NCBI GenBank assembly: GCA_018812715.1
Contig: JAHJCT010000028.1
Coordinates: 1 to 64,000, forward strand
Length of the DNA: 64,000 bases
Origin: Microcaldota archaeon
GTDB lineage: Archaea; Micrarchaeota; Micrarchaeia; Anstonellales; Bilamarchaeaceae
Reading direction: 5' to 3'
The position numbers and the translations under genes are program-made. Positions 40,279-50,855 of this stretch are shown here, in pieces; the first letter of the stretch is position 1; every line of letters begins with the position of its first letter. The notes beneath the pieces were generated by a model that was not told where the DNA came from, searched no databases, and worked only from the letters and a program-made list of their open reading frames with translations.

Positions 40279-40975
40279 GGAAAAAATAGTTACAGCAGCA
40301 AAACAAAAGAAAAATCTCAAGACGCTATCTACATTACTTGGTGATTTAGGTTTTACAAAAATATCTTACTCAACTAAGTTACTCTCAGTAGAAAAAATCA
40401 AAGGGCGCGATCTTAAAGGTCAGCCCTATCTAGAGTACCGGGTCGAATTTAAACCCAATTCGATTGAATTTACGTTTAGCTGCTCTGCTAAGCGGAATAA
40501 ACTCGCCAGGATGCTCACTCTTCTACCTACTTTTCTCAACATTCTCCAGGTTGCAGAAGATTACTATGACGTAAATCCTACAAGTATCTTCCCTCAAATA
40601 AACGATGTTATTTCTGAGGTTTCCAAAGTCCTAAATCGTGATGCTTTAGAATTTTCAACTGAACTAAGTGAACTACAAACTAAACACCAGGAACTCAATG
40701 CAAAATACGAAGATCTGGTGCGCTCCAGTGAAGCAAACACAAGAATTTTGCTGGAATGTGAAAGAAAACGTGATGAAGTTCAAAAACAACTTAATCATCT
40801 TACTGGCATGACCGATGATCTTCTCAAAGAATCTCTTTATAACTGGATAAAGCTTCATAGTGGCACTATTGATGTACGAGAGTTTTCCAAGGCCCATAGT
40901 GTCGCCATTAGCCGCGTTGAAGAGGGATTGAACATGCTCATTAATAATGGCTATATACGGAGGCGGTTCGAATAG
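40271..40975 (+). CDS. Hypothetical protein with coiled coil and C-terminal winged-helix-like segment
   Basis: Coiled coil followed by DVREFSKAHSVAISRVEEGLNMLINNGYIRRRFE; 8-nt overlap with the ATPase gene. Confidence 0.6.
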   Translation: MPEEKIVTAAKQKKNLKTLSTLLGDLGFTKISYSTKLLSVEKIKGRDLKGQPYLEYRVEFKPNSIEFTFSCSAKRNKLARMLTLLPTFLNILQVAEDYYDVNPTSIFPQINDVISEVSKVLNRDALEFSTELSELQTKHQELNAKYEDLVRSSEANTRILLECERKRDEVQKQLNHLTGMTDDLLKESLYNWIKLHSGTIDVREFSKAHSVAISRVEEGLNMLINNGYIRRRFE

Positions 40976-41117
40976 CAAAAAAGCAAGAATCTATTGTATA
41001 TGTATATACATTCGAACTTCTTCGTCATTATCCCAATAGCCGGTCCTTTATATTCAAAGCACCACTCAAACGTTCATTAAAAGATACTGTTTCAGAACTT
41101 GTTTTTGGTTCTAAGGT

Positions 41118-42422
41118 GTGAATATGAAAGTAGTCTTAGTTGGAAATGGGGCAAGAGAGCACATAATCGCTGAAAAACTAGCTGAACATTGTGATCTCTA
41201 TGCCATTATGTCAAAGAAAAATCCAGCTATTGCTCAACTTTCAGTGAAGTACTGGTTATGTGATATAAATAATGTTAATGAAGTTGCCAATATTGTACAT
41301 GACAATGAGTTTGATTTGGCTTTTTCTAGTCCAGATGCTACGCTTGAAGCTGGGATAAGTAATGTTTTTGAAAATGCTGGAATACTTGTTGCATCACCCT
41401 CAAAATCTGCCTCAAGAATAGAATGGGATAAAGGCTTTATGCGAACTATTATGAAAAATCACAAAATAAAAGGATCTCCAAAACATGAAGTGGTGGACAA
41501 TGTTGATGGTGCAGTAAAAGCAATTCGCGATTATGGTCAAGTGGCTATAAAACCATTGGGTCTTTCTGGTGGTAAAGGTGTGAAGGTAAGCGGAGATCAT
41601 TTTGATAGCATTGATGAAAAAATCGGATATGCTCAGGAACTTATACGAAAAGACGGTTGTGTACTTATTGAAGAAAAACTAATTGGTGAAGAATTTACAC
41701 TCCAGGCATTTTCAGATGGGTCAAGAATTGCTGTAATGCCTCCAGTACAGGATCATAAAAGAGCATATGCTGGCGATAGCGGTGCGAATACGGGTGGGAT
41801 GGGCAGTTATTCTACCGGAGCCAATCTTCCTTTTCTTGAGAAATCAGATCTAGATGATGCAACAAAAATTCTCAAAGAAATAATACATGCACTTAAGAAA
41901 GAAGAAGTTCCCTTCAGAGGAATACTCTACGGCCAGTTCATGGCAACTGCTGATGGTCTAAAAGTAATTGAATTCAATGCAAGATTCGGGGATCCTGAGG
42001 CTATGAATGTCCTTTCTTTACTTAAAACATCTTTGGTAGATATCTTCCTTTCTATGGCAGAGGGCAGACTTAGCAAACCAGAGTTTTCTGATGAATGCAC
42101 AGTGCTCAAATATCTTGTACCAGAAGGATATCCTGATTCTCCAAAGAAAGATGCAGAAGTATTAATCGATAGTTTTGGTATAGAAAAATGCGGAGCAAGT
42201 TTGTATTATGCATCTGTTTATGAAAAAGATGGAAAAATACTCACCACAAGTTCGAGGGCTTTTGGTGTTCTTGGTAAAGCAAAAACATTAGAGGAAGCAG
42301 AAAAAATAGCTGAAAATGGTTGTAATTTTGTTAAAGGACCAGTCTGGCATCGTGAGGATATAGGCACACAAGAACTAGTCAATAAACGGATAACAAATAT
42401 GAAATCTCTACGTTCATCATGA
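41118..42422 (+). CDS. purD: Phosphoribosylamine-glycine ligase
   Basis: MKVVLVGNGAREHIIAEKL, LSGGKGVKV, GANTGGMGSYS, EFNARFGDPEAM. Confidence 0.95.
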   Translation: MNMKVVLVGNGAREHIIAEKLAEHCDLYAIMSKKNPAIAQLSVKYWLCDINNVNEVANIVHDNEFDLAFSSPDATLEAGISNVFENAGILVASPSKSASRIEWDKGFMRTIMKNHKIKGSPKHEVVDNVDGAVKAIRDYGQVAIKPLGLSGGKGVKVSGDHFDSIDEKIGYAQELIRKDGCVLIEEKLIGEEFTLQAFSDGSRIAVMPPVQDHKRAYAGDSGANTGGMGSYSTGANLPFLEKSDLDDATKILKEIIHALKKEEVPFRGILYGQFMATADGLKVIEFNARFGDPEAMNVLSLLKTSLVDIFLSMAEGRLSKPEFSDECTVLKYLVPEGYPDSPKKDAEVLIDSFGIEKCGASLYYASVYEKDGKILTTSSRAFGVLGKAKTLEEAEKIAENGCNFVKGPVWHREDIGTQELVNKRITNMKSLRSS

Positions 42423-43627
42423 GACACATACTTATTTTCCTTCTTCTTTTTTCCTGCGCATTCTCAATTTATGGTTACTCAAGAATAACTATAGAAAGAA
42501 CATGGATTGTAGAAGATGCAGAGGGTGCACATATCAATTTTACAGGTAATCTTATTGTGAATAATAGCAATCAACGTGTTGTTAGTCTTACAATCGACCC
42601 AAAGGCATCCCACTCAACAAATGAAGATGGCGTTATCTCAGTGCATTACAATGGAACAATAAATGACAATCATTTTTCGATTAAAGGCATAGCAATAGTT
42701 GATGTAGATTATAATACGAATATCTATTCTGATAGCAACGTTCCTTTGAGCACTCTATCGTCTACCAATTTAACAATGCCAAATAATGAAATAAGAACCG
42801 AGGCGCAATTACTCGCAAATCACAATTCCTCTCTTAAAACAGTAAAAGATCTCGTAAATTGGGTCCATAATTACGTAGAGTATGATCTAAATTATTGGGG
42901 GCGATCAAATTCTGCACAAGATGTTTTTAATGAAAAACGTGGAGTATGTGTAGAATATTCCCATCTTCTTATCTCTATGGCACGCTCTGTTGGTTTTGAT
43001 ACACGTTATGTAAGTGGTTATGTTCTTACAACTTCTTGGCAACCACATGCCTGGGTTGAAATATATATTCCGAACTATGATTGGTTGCCTGTTGATGCCA
43101 CCTTTGATCAGGTTGGGATACTTGACAGCGGCCATGTTGCAATAAGTTACGGTGATGATCAATCGACATCTTACGATCTTTTGCTAGCTAACAGACAAAA
43201 TATAACTATGGAAGTTCAAAATAGTCTTACCGAACAATTCTCAATTGAAGATCCGAAAGGCGCCTCTCTTTCTATTGATTTTGATAATCAGAGCAATATA
43301 GTTACAGTGTCTATAATGAATGAACGTTCCGAATATCTTTTTGGTAACTATATGACCCAACTTCCTGATGAGTATGGGGGAGTACAAAGCACAGTACTAC
43401 TTCTCAATCCAAATGAAAATATTTACCGTTATTATGGTCTTAATCTCTCTCTTTTCAATAGTCATTATGTTTATACTATTCCTGTTTACTCGTCATTCAA
43501 TGATGCAAAAGATGATGAACTTATAAAAATAACTGGCACTGCCCCTAATGGCGCATCTGCTTCTCCAGAACTATGCCCTGCGGCCTTTCTCTTACTTGGT
43601 TTTCTGTGCATAAGAGCCGTCCATTAA
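42419..43627 (+). CDS. Secreted transglutaminase-like protein
   Basis: Signal peptide; KRGVCVEYSHLLISMARSVGFDTRYVSGY...HAWVEIYIPNYDWLPVDATF (Cys/His/Asp triad). Confidence 0.88.
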   Translation: MRHILIFLLLFSCAFSIYGYSRITIERTWIVEDAEGAHINFTGNLIVNNSNQRVVSLTIDPKASHSTNEDGVISVHYNGTINDNHFSIKGIAIVDVDYNTNIYSDSNVPLSTLSSTNLTMPNNEIRTEAQLLANHNSSLKTVKDLVNWVHNYVEYDLNYWGRSNSAQDVFNEKRGVCVEYSHLLISMARSVGFDTRYVSGYVLTTSWQPHAWVEIYIPNYDWLPVDATFDQVGILDSGHVAISYGDDQSTSYDLLLANRQNITMEVQNSLTEQFSIEDPKGASLSIDFDNQSNIVTVSIMNERSEYLFGNYMTQLPDEYGGVQSTVLLLNPNENIYRYYGLNLSLFNSHYVYTIPVYSSFNDAKDDELIKITGTAPNGASASPELCPAAFLLLGFLCIRAVH

Positions 43628-43654
43628 AAAAGTTTTTCGTATACCATCTTCAAC

Positions 43655-44725
43655 ATGCAAGTGCACATCGTGGGAGCTGGGCCAGCAGGATCGATTGCTG
43701 CCATAAGTGCTCTTCAAAATGACTTTGATGTTATCGTTTCAGAAGAACATCCGATAGCTGGCATTCCAGAAAATTGTTCTGGTCTTTTTTCAAAGGATGG
43801 ATTAAATTCATTAAGAGATTTCATAGATTACAAAAAGATTGTTATAAACCCCATCAAAGGTGCGAACATACATCTTTTAGATGAAAAGTTATCCATAGAA
43901 CAAAAGAACCCAGTTGGTTATGTTTGCAATCGAACTGCGATGGATCAATTTCTTATTAACAAAGCCGAAAATGATGGTGCCAAAATAAATTACGGGGAAA
44001 AGATATCTGGCAATTTTCATGCTAATAATATTATTGGTGCTGATGGCCCCTTTTCTTTTGTTGCCAGGCATTTTAATTTCAACAAAATCAATCTCTACGC
44101 ATCAACACTTCAATCAAAAGTAGCTTATAAATCTGAAGATCCTAATAAAGTTGAAGTTTTTCTTTCTAATTTACATTTTCCTGGTTTTTTTGGTTGGATA
44201 ATTCCACATGATGAGTATACTGCTGAGTTTGGGGTCGGCGTATCACCCTTACATAATGTCTTTACATCCTGGAAATATTTGCTAAAAATGAAAAATATCG
44301 AAAGCAGCCTAAAACCTCGAGGCCATACTATTCCTCTTAGAGTAAGATCGCGTACTGGCAAACGCATGGGAAAAGTAAAGGTAATTCTTGTAGGCGATGC
44401 GGCCGGTCAAGTAAAATCTACTACTGGTGGTGGGGTAATTTTTGGTGGTAATTGTGCCAGATTAGCTGGAAAATATGTCCAAGAACCTCTGAGATATGAA
44501 TTTGAGTGGCGCCTTCGTTATGGGCCAGATCTCAAAATGCATGGTCTTTTACATTCTTATCTCTCTTCTCTTTCTGATGATGCCATTTCTAACCTTGGCA
44601 AAAGACTTAAGAAGCTCCAATGTGATGCTTATTTATCTGCTCATGGGCATATGGATAAACCTACAAGGATGATTAAGCCAGAAGGAGTGGCCCATTTTCT
44701 GAAAAATATTACAGGAGTTGCTTAA
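43655..44725 (+). CDS. Geranylgeranyl reductase family flavoprotein
   Basis: VHIVGAGPAGSIAAISAL, VILVGDAAGQVKSTTGGGVIFGG. Confidence 0.9.
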   Translation: MQVHIVGAGPAGSIAAISALQNDFDVIVSEEHPIAGIPENCSGLFSKDGLNSLRDFIDYKKIVINPIKGANIHLLDEKLSIEQKNPVGYVCNRTAMDQFLINKAENDGAKINYGEKISGNFHANNIIGADGPFSFVARHFNFNKINLYASTLQSKVAYKSEDPNKVEVFLSNLHFPGFFGWIIPHDEYTAEFGVGVSPLHNVFTSWKYLLKMKNIESSLKPRGHTIPLRVRSRTGKRMGKVKVILVGDAAGQVKSTTGGGVIFGGNCARLAGKYVQEPLRYEFEWRLRYGPDLKMHGLLHSYLSSLSDDAISNLGKRLKKLQCDAYLSAHGHMDKPTRMIKPEGVAHFLKNITGVA

Positions 44726-45488
44726 CATGTATGGCAAAATCGAAAAATATATTCATGATGAACTTGAGACTAAAAAAGGGCTATTATTTGCCCTTATAGA
44801 CCCTCTTGATTATAAAACCTCTAAAGATGCAGTGAAAACTGCAAAAAATGCTGACGAAGCTGATGCCGACATAATACTAATTGGTGGCAGTACTGGCGTT
44901 CAAGGTACTGTTCTTGATGAGGTGGCAAGAGAGATAAAGGAAGCTGTTTCCAAACCAGTTGTTCTCTTTCCAGGTAATATTGGTACTCTTACAAGATATG
45001 CAGATGCAGTTTATTTCATGTCTATGCTCAATTCGAGAAATACCTATTGGATCAGTGAGGCCCAAATGCTCGCGGCTCCGATGGTCAAACACTATAATAT
45101 CGAACCATTGCCTGTTGCCTATGTAGTTATTGAACCGGGGGGCACTGTAGGTTGGGTTGGTGATGCTAAAGAAATCCCAAGGAACAAACCCAAAATCACA
45201 GCCGCATTTGCAATGGCTGCTGAATATATGGGCTTTCGTTTCTTTATTACTGATACTGGAAGCAACCCAGAACATGGCCATGTGCCTTTAGATATGGTGA
45301 AAGCAGTGAGTTCTGTTATTACCATCCCCTATATTGCTGCAGGAGGAATAAAAACAGCTGCAGAAGCAAAATCTGTTATCAAAGCAGGTGCAGATATTAT
45401 TCAAGTTGGCACTGCATTTGAGAAAGAGGGTTCTATTTCAAAAATAAAAGAAATGGTAAAAGCAGTTCGTGAAGGTGCAAAAAGATGA
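44718..45488 (+). CDS. Geranylgeranylglyceryl phosphate synthase
   Basis: LLFALIDPLDYKTS, LIGGSTGV, VVLFPGNIGTLTRYADAVYFMSMLNS, AAGGIKTAAEAKSVIKAGADIIQVGTAFE. Confidence 0.93.
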   Translation: MLNMYGKIEKYIHDELETKKGLLFALIDPLDYKTSKDAVKTAKNADEADADIILIGGSTGVQGTVLDEVAREIKEAVSKPVVLFPGNIGTLTRYADAVYFMSMLNSRNTYWISEAQMLAAPMVKHYNIEPLPVAYVVIEPGGTVGWVGDAKEIPRNKPKITAAFAMAAEYMGFRFFITDTGSNPEHGHVPLDMVKAVSSVITIPYIAAGGIKTAAEAKSVIKAGADIIQVGTAFEKEGSISKIKEMVKAVREGAKR

Positions 45489-46141
45489 ACACCTCATTTA
45501 TTGAATTTCTTGCAAGGAATGAGGCCATACGATTTGGTGAATTTACATTGAAAAGTGGTAGGGAATCGCCCTACTTTATAGATATGGGTGTACTTACCAC
45601 TGGAACTACTATTTCTGAACTTGGTAAATATTATGCAGCAAAAATCCGTGATCATTTTAACGAAGATTTTGATGTTATTTTTGGACCTGCATACAAAGCC
45701 GTCCCAATCGCCGTTAGCGCAGCCATGCAATTTGGAAACAAACGCTGGCTTTTTGATAGAAAAGAAAAAAAATTACACGGCGCAGATGCCAATAGTACAT
45801 TTGTTGGTAGTCAAAATTTGGACTTGGGTTCTCGAGTTGTAATAGTTGATGATGTCATAACAACCGGTGGCACTAAAATAGAAGCCATAGAGAAACTTTC
45901 AACTATTATAAAAGCCGACATTCTTGGGATTGTTATAGCCGTGGATCGTATGGAAATAGGTAAGAAGAATAGTGCAATTGAAGAATTTTCTGAACTTAGC
46001 GGCATTAATGTTTTTGCGATAGAAAATATTGACAACATCTTCAATTATCTTAAAGACAATAAAGTTGATGGAAAAAGTTATGTAAACAATAAGACTTTTG
46101 AAAGATATCAAAAATATATTAAGACATACGGCTCCTTCTAA
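45485..46141 (+). CDS. pyrE: Orotate phosphoribosyltransferase
   Basis: FTLKSGRESPYFIDMG, VVIVDDVITTGGTKIEAIEKL. Confidence 0.93.
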   Translation: MNTSFIEFLARNEAIRFGEFTLKSGRESPYFIDMGVLTTGTTISELGKYYAAKIRDHFNEDFDVIFGPAYKAVPIAVSAAMQFGNKRWLFDRKEKKLHGADANSTFVGSQNLDLGSRVVIVDDVITTGGTKIEAIEKLSTIIKADILGIVIAVDRMEIGKKNSAIEEFSELSGINVFAIENIDNIFNYLKDNKVDGKSYVNNKTFERYQKYIKTYGSF

Positions 46142-47219
46142 CGAAATTTATATATTCATCGTCTGTCTCTACAACATCTAGTGATTTACATTCGGCACTT
46201 GTTGAAAGTATTCCTGCAATACTTGGATTTGTGCGTCCATTATCTCCTGATATAAATTCTTTTATGTAAGTACCTGCCTCCGCCTTTATCTCTAATACTG
46301 CTTTATTTTTTTGAACCTCAACCACTTTTACTTTTTTCACTTTCCTATGACGCACTAAATCAGCTCTGCGGTGGGCTACACGTGTTGGTGTACGCTGCAA
46401 TAAGGTTTTTCCGCTAAGTGCTTCTATAACTTTCTTATCTACTTCTTTCCCAAACAATGCTTCTGCCCTATATGTTTTATCAAAGTGCGACTCAGTAACA
46501 ATTTCAGTAAAGCCTCTCGTTACAATCTCAAGATCAATTACTGATACCTCTTTACTATCTATCTTTTTTTTCATTTCATTCAAATCAAGGTTTCTTATTT
46601 TTGGTTTTTTTATCTCTAACACAAATGCTCTTCCAGCACTGTTAGTTGCATCAACATCCTCTCTTCCGGATGCATGCATAACATAATCCTCTGCTGTTGT
46701 TGCTCTTTTTACTGGCTCTCCTATCTTTTCTTCTACAGATTCGTAATTCTTTCCTTTTCCATCACATCTTTTGCATCCTTTTCCATTGCATTCTGTACAA
46801 ATCCATCTACTTTGTGAAAGTCCTGTTTTATGTTTTTTATATCGTCCAAATATGAAAAGTTCATTTAACTCTAGTTCTACCTCTCCTTTCTTGTAATCAA
46901 ATCTCAGACGGCAATCTCCATCAGCGAGGTATCTTAATTTTGTTTCTTTCAGGGAATTTACAATATGCCTATTTAAGTAATTCTTTATACTTTCAGTTTC
47001 TTTTGCTATTTTTTTGTCCCAGACATCCTCTTCTTTGATTAACCAATCTTTAGGGATTATAGTGGATATAGAAAAGCTTTTTGCATCTTCCTTTGAAATT
47101 AGTTCAATTGCTTTTTTTATCATTTCATCGGTTTCCATAGCCTTGTCATTGCATATGTAACAGTTGCCCATCTCAAAAGAAGAACAATTGGCCGAATTGC
47201 ATATCCTGCAGAGGAACAT
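46119..47219 (-). CDS. tRNA pseudouridine synthase Pus10
   Basis: N-terminal zinc-binding Cys residues; HASGREDVDATNSAGRAFVLEIKKPK; AEAGTYIKEFISGDNGRTNPSI. Confidence 0.92.
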   Translation of the reverse strand: MFLCRICNSANCSSFEMGNCYICNDKAMETDEMIKKAIELISKEDAKSFSISTIIPKDWLIKEEDVWDKKIAKETESIKNYLNRHIVNSLKETKLRYLADGDCRLRFDYKKGEVELELNELFIFGRYKKHKTGLSQSRWICTECNGKGCKRCDGKGKNYESVEEKIGEPVKRATTAEDYVMHASGREDVDATNSAGRAFVLEIKKPKIRNLDLNEMKKKIDSKEVSVIDLEIVTRGFTEIVTESHFDKTYRAEALFGKEVDKKVIEALSGKTLLQRTPTRVAHRRADLVRHRKVKKVKVVEVQKNKAVLEIKAEAGTYIKEFISGDNGRTNPSIAGILSTSAECKSLDVVETDDEYINFVRRSRMS

Positions 47220-47224
47220 TTAGA

Positions 47225-47581
47225 TCAAACTAGCTCCCGATGTGGTTCTGATGATAAGGCATTTTTTATTCTATAACCTTCAATAATGAGTGCAGCTCTT
47301 TTTACTTTATCAAACATTTCGTCATTTTCACTAATTTCAATCACTTTTTCGATATAAAGACCAAAATCTGCGAGTGTGTTGGTTCCATTACTAGTCATCA
47401 TTCTTAGTATTTCTACTACTAGTTCCTTTCCTTTTTTGTCACTTCCCCATACACTCAGTGCAAGTGCTACTTGGTTTATGAAGTGTGCTTTATCTCCTTC
47501 ACTCATACCCCGCCACATGCCTAGTATTTTTTCTTTGTTTTGGTCACTTATAATATCCTCCATCATTGTCCTTCCACCCAA
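47225..47581 (-). CDS. Hypothetical protein
   Basis: 118-aa ORF in a minus-strand run. Confidence 0.55.
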   Translation of the reverse strand: MGGRTMMEDIISDQNKEKILGMWRGMSEGDKAHFINQVALALSVWGSDKKGKELVVEILRMMTSNGTNTLADFGLYIEKVIEISENDEMFDKVKRAALIIEGYRIKNALSSEPHRELV

Positions 47582-47901
47582 CCTCTAAAATCTACTCTTC
47601 CGTTTTCCAATTGTTCTGCCAAAGCTAATGTTTGACTAAGTGCCATTTGTGTCATGGGTGCCCTTATTGGTTCCTGCGTTTCTCGAGCTTTTCTGAAGAC
47701 AAGTTCGCCTAAGACATCCCTCTCTTCTGTAGGCCTTGGTGTTGCCTCACGGATCTCTCTCTGTTGTCTGGCTTCCAACCCTGTTTCTTCATATCGTCTC
47801 AACGTTTCCATCGAGAATGCGGGGCCAGCTCTAAAAACCTCATCTAAAATCTCATTAAAGCGTTCCCTTATACTCCTTTTTGCCGTGGTTTGAGTAGACA
47901 T
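47563..47901 (-). CDS. Hypothetical protein
   Basis: 112-aa ORF overlapping the next gene by 19 nt. Confidence 0.5.
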   Translation of the reverse strand: MSTQTTAKRSIRERFNEILDEVFRAGPAFSMETLRRYEETGLEARQQREIREATPRPTEERDVLGELVFRKARETQEPIRAPMTQMALSQTLALAEQLENGRVDFRGWVEGQ

Positions 47902-47938
47902 GCTTAAATTATCGTAATTATCTTTTTAATTACTAGTA

Positions 47939-50320
47939 CTAGTCAAAAAATGAGTCCAGGCTTTTTTGTTTTCCACCTACTTTCATACTATGTTCATCAT
48001 ATCCAAGCTCTTTGAGTATCTTCATAACAGAAGGTAATATCTGATTGTTAATGTAATAATCAGTATCATAGTCTTTAGCCAATTCAAGTGGTTCTGCTTT
48101 TTCGGAAATCGTCTTACCTTTCTTTCCAATCACAAAAGAAATTATGCTCCCCTTCTCCACCGGCATTCCTGCCTTTAGCATTTTGTTGGCTGCACTGAGT
48201 TCAGGACTAGCAAGTTCATATCTTCTTGGATCTTTGTTTAATTGTGTATTTATTGCAAGTTTCTTTAATGGTACTTTGCCTTCCTGAAGTTTAGTGATAG
48301 TATCTCTCACTATCTTTACTGCCTTTTCTTTACTACCTTCCTTCAAAATAGCCTCAAGGACTTTCAATTGTGTTTCTTTGGCTATTTCAGACCAATCTCT
48401 TCTTACAAGTTCAAATCCCCTTATCTTTATCCTATCATCTTCACCAATCATTGCATATTTTTTCTTTGCACCTTTTCCTTCCTTGCCTTTTTTACTTACA
48501 AAAACACCGCGTTTGTAAAAACCTTCTAATTCTAACTCCATCTTCTCAGGTAGAGTTGCATTCACATCATCCATAAATTCTAGCACTTCTTTCTTGTTTT
48601 TGTAAATTAGAAATACGGAATCGGTATCAGCGTATAAAACTTGAAACCCTGCTTTTTCAGCCTTTTCTATAGTCTCAGTAATGTGCTTTCTTCCCCATGC
48701 CGTTACACTCTCTGCACATGGTCGCGAATACCATCTTGAGCGGGCGTAGCCCAGGTAACCATAGAACGAATTTGATAGAATTTTAAGTGCATGTGACCGT
48801 GCATTCATCTTTACATACGCAGGACTTGATTTGTCTATTTTTTTCAACTGTTTTTTGATTTTTATTCTCATATCTATTAGGTAATCAAGTACTCTGGGAA
48901 CCAATCCGATCTCTTTTTTCGAAAACCGTGCACCGGTTGGCGAGACGAATGTTTGCTTGCTTTCTTCATCTTTTAGCAAGGTTTCTGGATCGATGTTATA
49001 AGATACTATTATGGATGGATACAGTCCTCTAAAATCCAATACAGCTAAGTTTTCGTATATGCCGGGCTCTGGTAATTTTACAAATGCTCCCTGGATCGGG
49101 GCATTAATCCTTTCATATATTGCTTCACCTACCGGTCTTAATGGTATTATCTCTCCACGCTCAGCAGCATGATACATTAATAAATTCTCTACTAATTGTC
49201 CACTTGTCGAGAGGGTTGTTTGAAACAATGGCATTTTTGCAGTACTGGCCATTTCCATTTCTAATGGCAGGAAATTCTCACCAAGTTCTGATGTAAGTTC
49301 TGCATCAACCATCGAATACTCGCAAAGCTTATCTATATCTCCTTCATCCCACAGTTGCCATATCTGGTCTTTTTTTACATCTATTTTCTTTTTTCCCAAT
49401 ACCTCTTCTGCTACACTATCTAAAGTAAACTTCTGTGCCTTTATCAATCCTATAAATCCAAACAATCTCATCATTGGATATAAATCAAAATGCACTCTCC
49501 CATCTATATCATAACCATTTATCAGCCCCTTTTTCAAGGTCCGCATCGTTCCTCTGAATCGTCCCAGTCTAAAAGTTGCCTTTAACTTTTTTGCCCTGGT
49601 TACAAGATACGGCAGATCAAAATTTGCTGAATTATAACCGAATAAAACATCTGGATTTTCTTCCTTTATTATCTGATTAAATTTTTCTATGATTTCTTTT
49701 TCCCCTTCCAATGTTTCAACGAACTTCTTTTTCGATTTTTTGAAGGTGAGGACCCCTCGTTTCTTTCCACAATAACTAATCATAGTTATTGGATCCTTTT
49801 CTTCTCTTGGGATTCCCATGGGGTTGTATGTTTCTATATCAAATGCCATTGTTTCAAGTTTTGGGGGGTCTTCTGGTTCTTCTACTGATTTTATTTTTTT
49901 TATCAATTTCCCTTCTCGTTCATATGTTATTACATAAAAAGGCGAAAGCTGCATATCAAACATAAATCTTCTGGCAAATGGTATACTGAATTCATAACAC
50001 GGATAAGGTACCTGATGTTTTATTGCCGGTACATCAGACGGTTCTTTGCAATAAACTTTGAGCATTTTCTTTTTCTTCATCTCAACTTTTCTTTCTACTT
50101 CTTCAACACGAATTGGTGAAACGACGTGCCCTCTTTTTGTTGTTGCTTTTATTGCTAGCAATTCTTCTTTTCTATCCTTTGGGGCATCAACAAGGAAATA
50201 TGGGTCATATTGGTAATAAAGCCTTACAACATCCTTTCCTTTGAGAAGAAGAGAGATATACGTGAGATTATTCTTCACAATATAGCTGGCATCAATAAAA
50301 TAAGCTCGTCTTTTTTTCAT
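47939..50320 (-). CDS. polB: Family B DNA polymerase
   Basis: Exo I FDIETYNP, DFRGLYPSIIVSYN, KILSNSFYGYLGY, YADTDSVFL. Confidence 0.96.
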   Translation of the reverse strand: MKKRRAYFIDASYIVKNNLTYISLLLKGKDVVRLYYQYDPYFLVDAPKDRKEELLAIKATTKRGHVVSPIRVEEVERKVEMKKKKMLKVYCKEPSDVPAIKHQVPYPCYEFSIPFARRFMFDMQLSPFYVITYEREGKLIKKIKSVEEPEDPPKLETMAFDIETYNPMGIPREEKDPITMISYCGKKRGVLTFKKSKKKFVETLEGEKEIIEKFNQIIKEENPDVLFGYNSANFDLPYLVTRAKKLKATFRLGRFRGTMRTLKKGLINGYDIDGRVHFDLYPMMRLFGFIGLIKAQKFTLDSVAEEVLGKKKIDVKKDQIWQLWDEGDIDKLCEYSMVDAELTSELGENFLPLEMEMASTAKMPLFQTTLSTSGQLVENLLMYHAAERGEIIPLRPVGEAIYERINAPIQGAFVKLPEPGIYENLAVLDFRGLYPSIIVSYNIDPETLLKDEESKQTFVSPTGARFSKKEIGLVPRVLDYLIDMRIKIKKQLKKIDKSSPAYVKMNARSHALKILSNSFYGYLGYARSRWYSRPCAESVTAWGRKHITETIEKAEKAGFQVLYADTDSVFLIYKNKKEVLEFMDDVNATLPEKMELELEGFYKRGVFVSKKGKEGKGAKKKYAMIGEDDRIKIRGFELVRRDWSEIAKETQLKVLEAILKEGSKEKAVKIVRDTITKLQEGKVPLKKLAINTQLNKDPRRYELASPELSAANKMLKAGMPVEKGSIISFVIGKKGKTISEKAEPLELAKDYDTDYYINNQILPSVMKILKELGYDEHSMKVGGKQKSLDSFFD

Positions 50321-50356
50321 AATTTAAATGAGAAAACAAAGATAATAAAACTGCCT

Positions 50357-50821
50357 CTAAATCACTGCCATTAATCTTTGCATTTCCATGCTCCAACTTC
50401 CTAGGTTTAATTCACTAATATTTCCTTTTGCTTCTTCTGATGTTATCTTTCCTGATTCAAGTAGTTCGCGTGCCTGCCTTCGTACCTGATTATCATATGC
50501 GTGTACTTTTGCATCTAAAAACATAATTCCTATCGGGTCTTTATCCCTTGCCTGAAAACTCAAAAAACATATTCTGTCATAAAACCTCTTCACAAAACCT
50601 CTTGTCAATATACTCTGAACATCTTCTGCACAACCTGCCTTCAAAATTCGATAAATCTCATCAGTTGTGCCCCACCTGATAATTCTTTTGGCGTATTTCG
50701 CTTTCATCTCTTCAGGAAGCTCTCTTCTAAGTCCTTCAGTAGCTACTTCTCTAAACGGCCTTCCATATACTAGGCCTTTGAAAAATGGTCCAATTTTATC
50801 TCTGACTCTATAGCCATGCAT
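50357..50821 (-). CDS. Hypothetical protein
   Basis: 154-aa ORF. Confidence 0.6.
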   Translation of the reverse strand: MHGYRVRDKIGPFFKGLVYGRPFREVATEGLRRELPEEMKAKYAKRIIRWGTTDEIYRILKAGCAEDVQSILTRGFVKRFYDRICFLSFQARDKDPIGIMFLDAKVHAYDNQVRRQARELLESGKITSEEAKGNISELNLGSWSMEMQRLMAVI

Positions 50822-50855
50822 CTACTCCCACCCATATTTTAATAAAAGAAAAAAA

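Noticed and set aside
44877-45281. 134-aa minus-strand ORF
   Set aside because: Antisense to GGGP synthase
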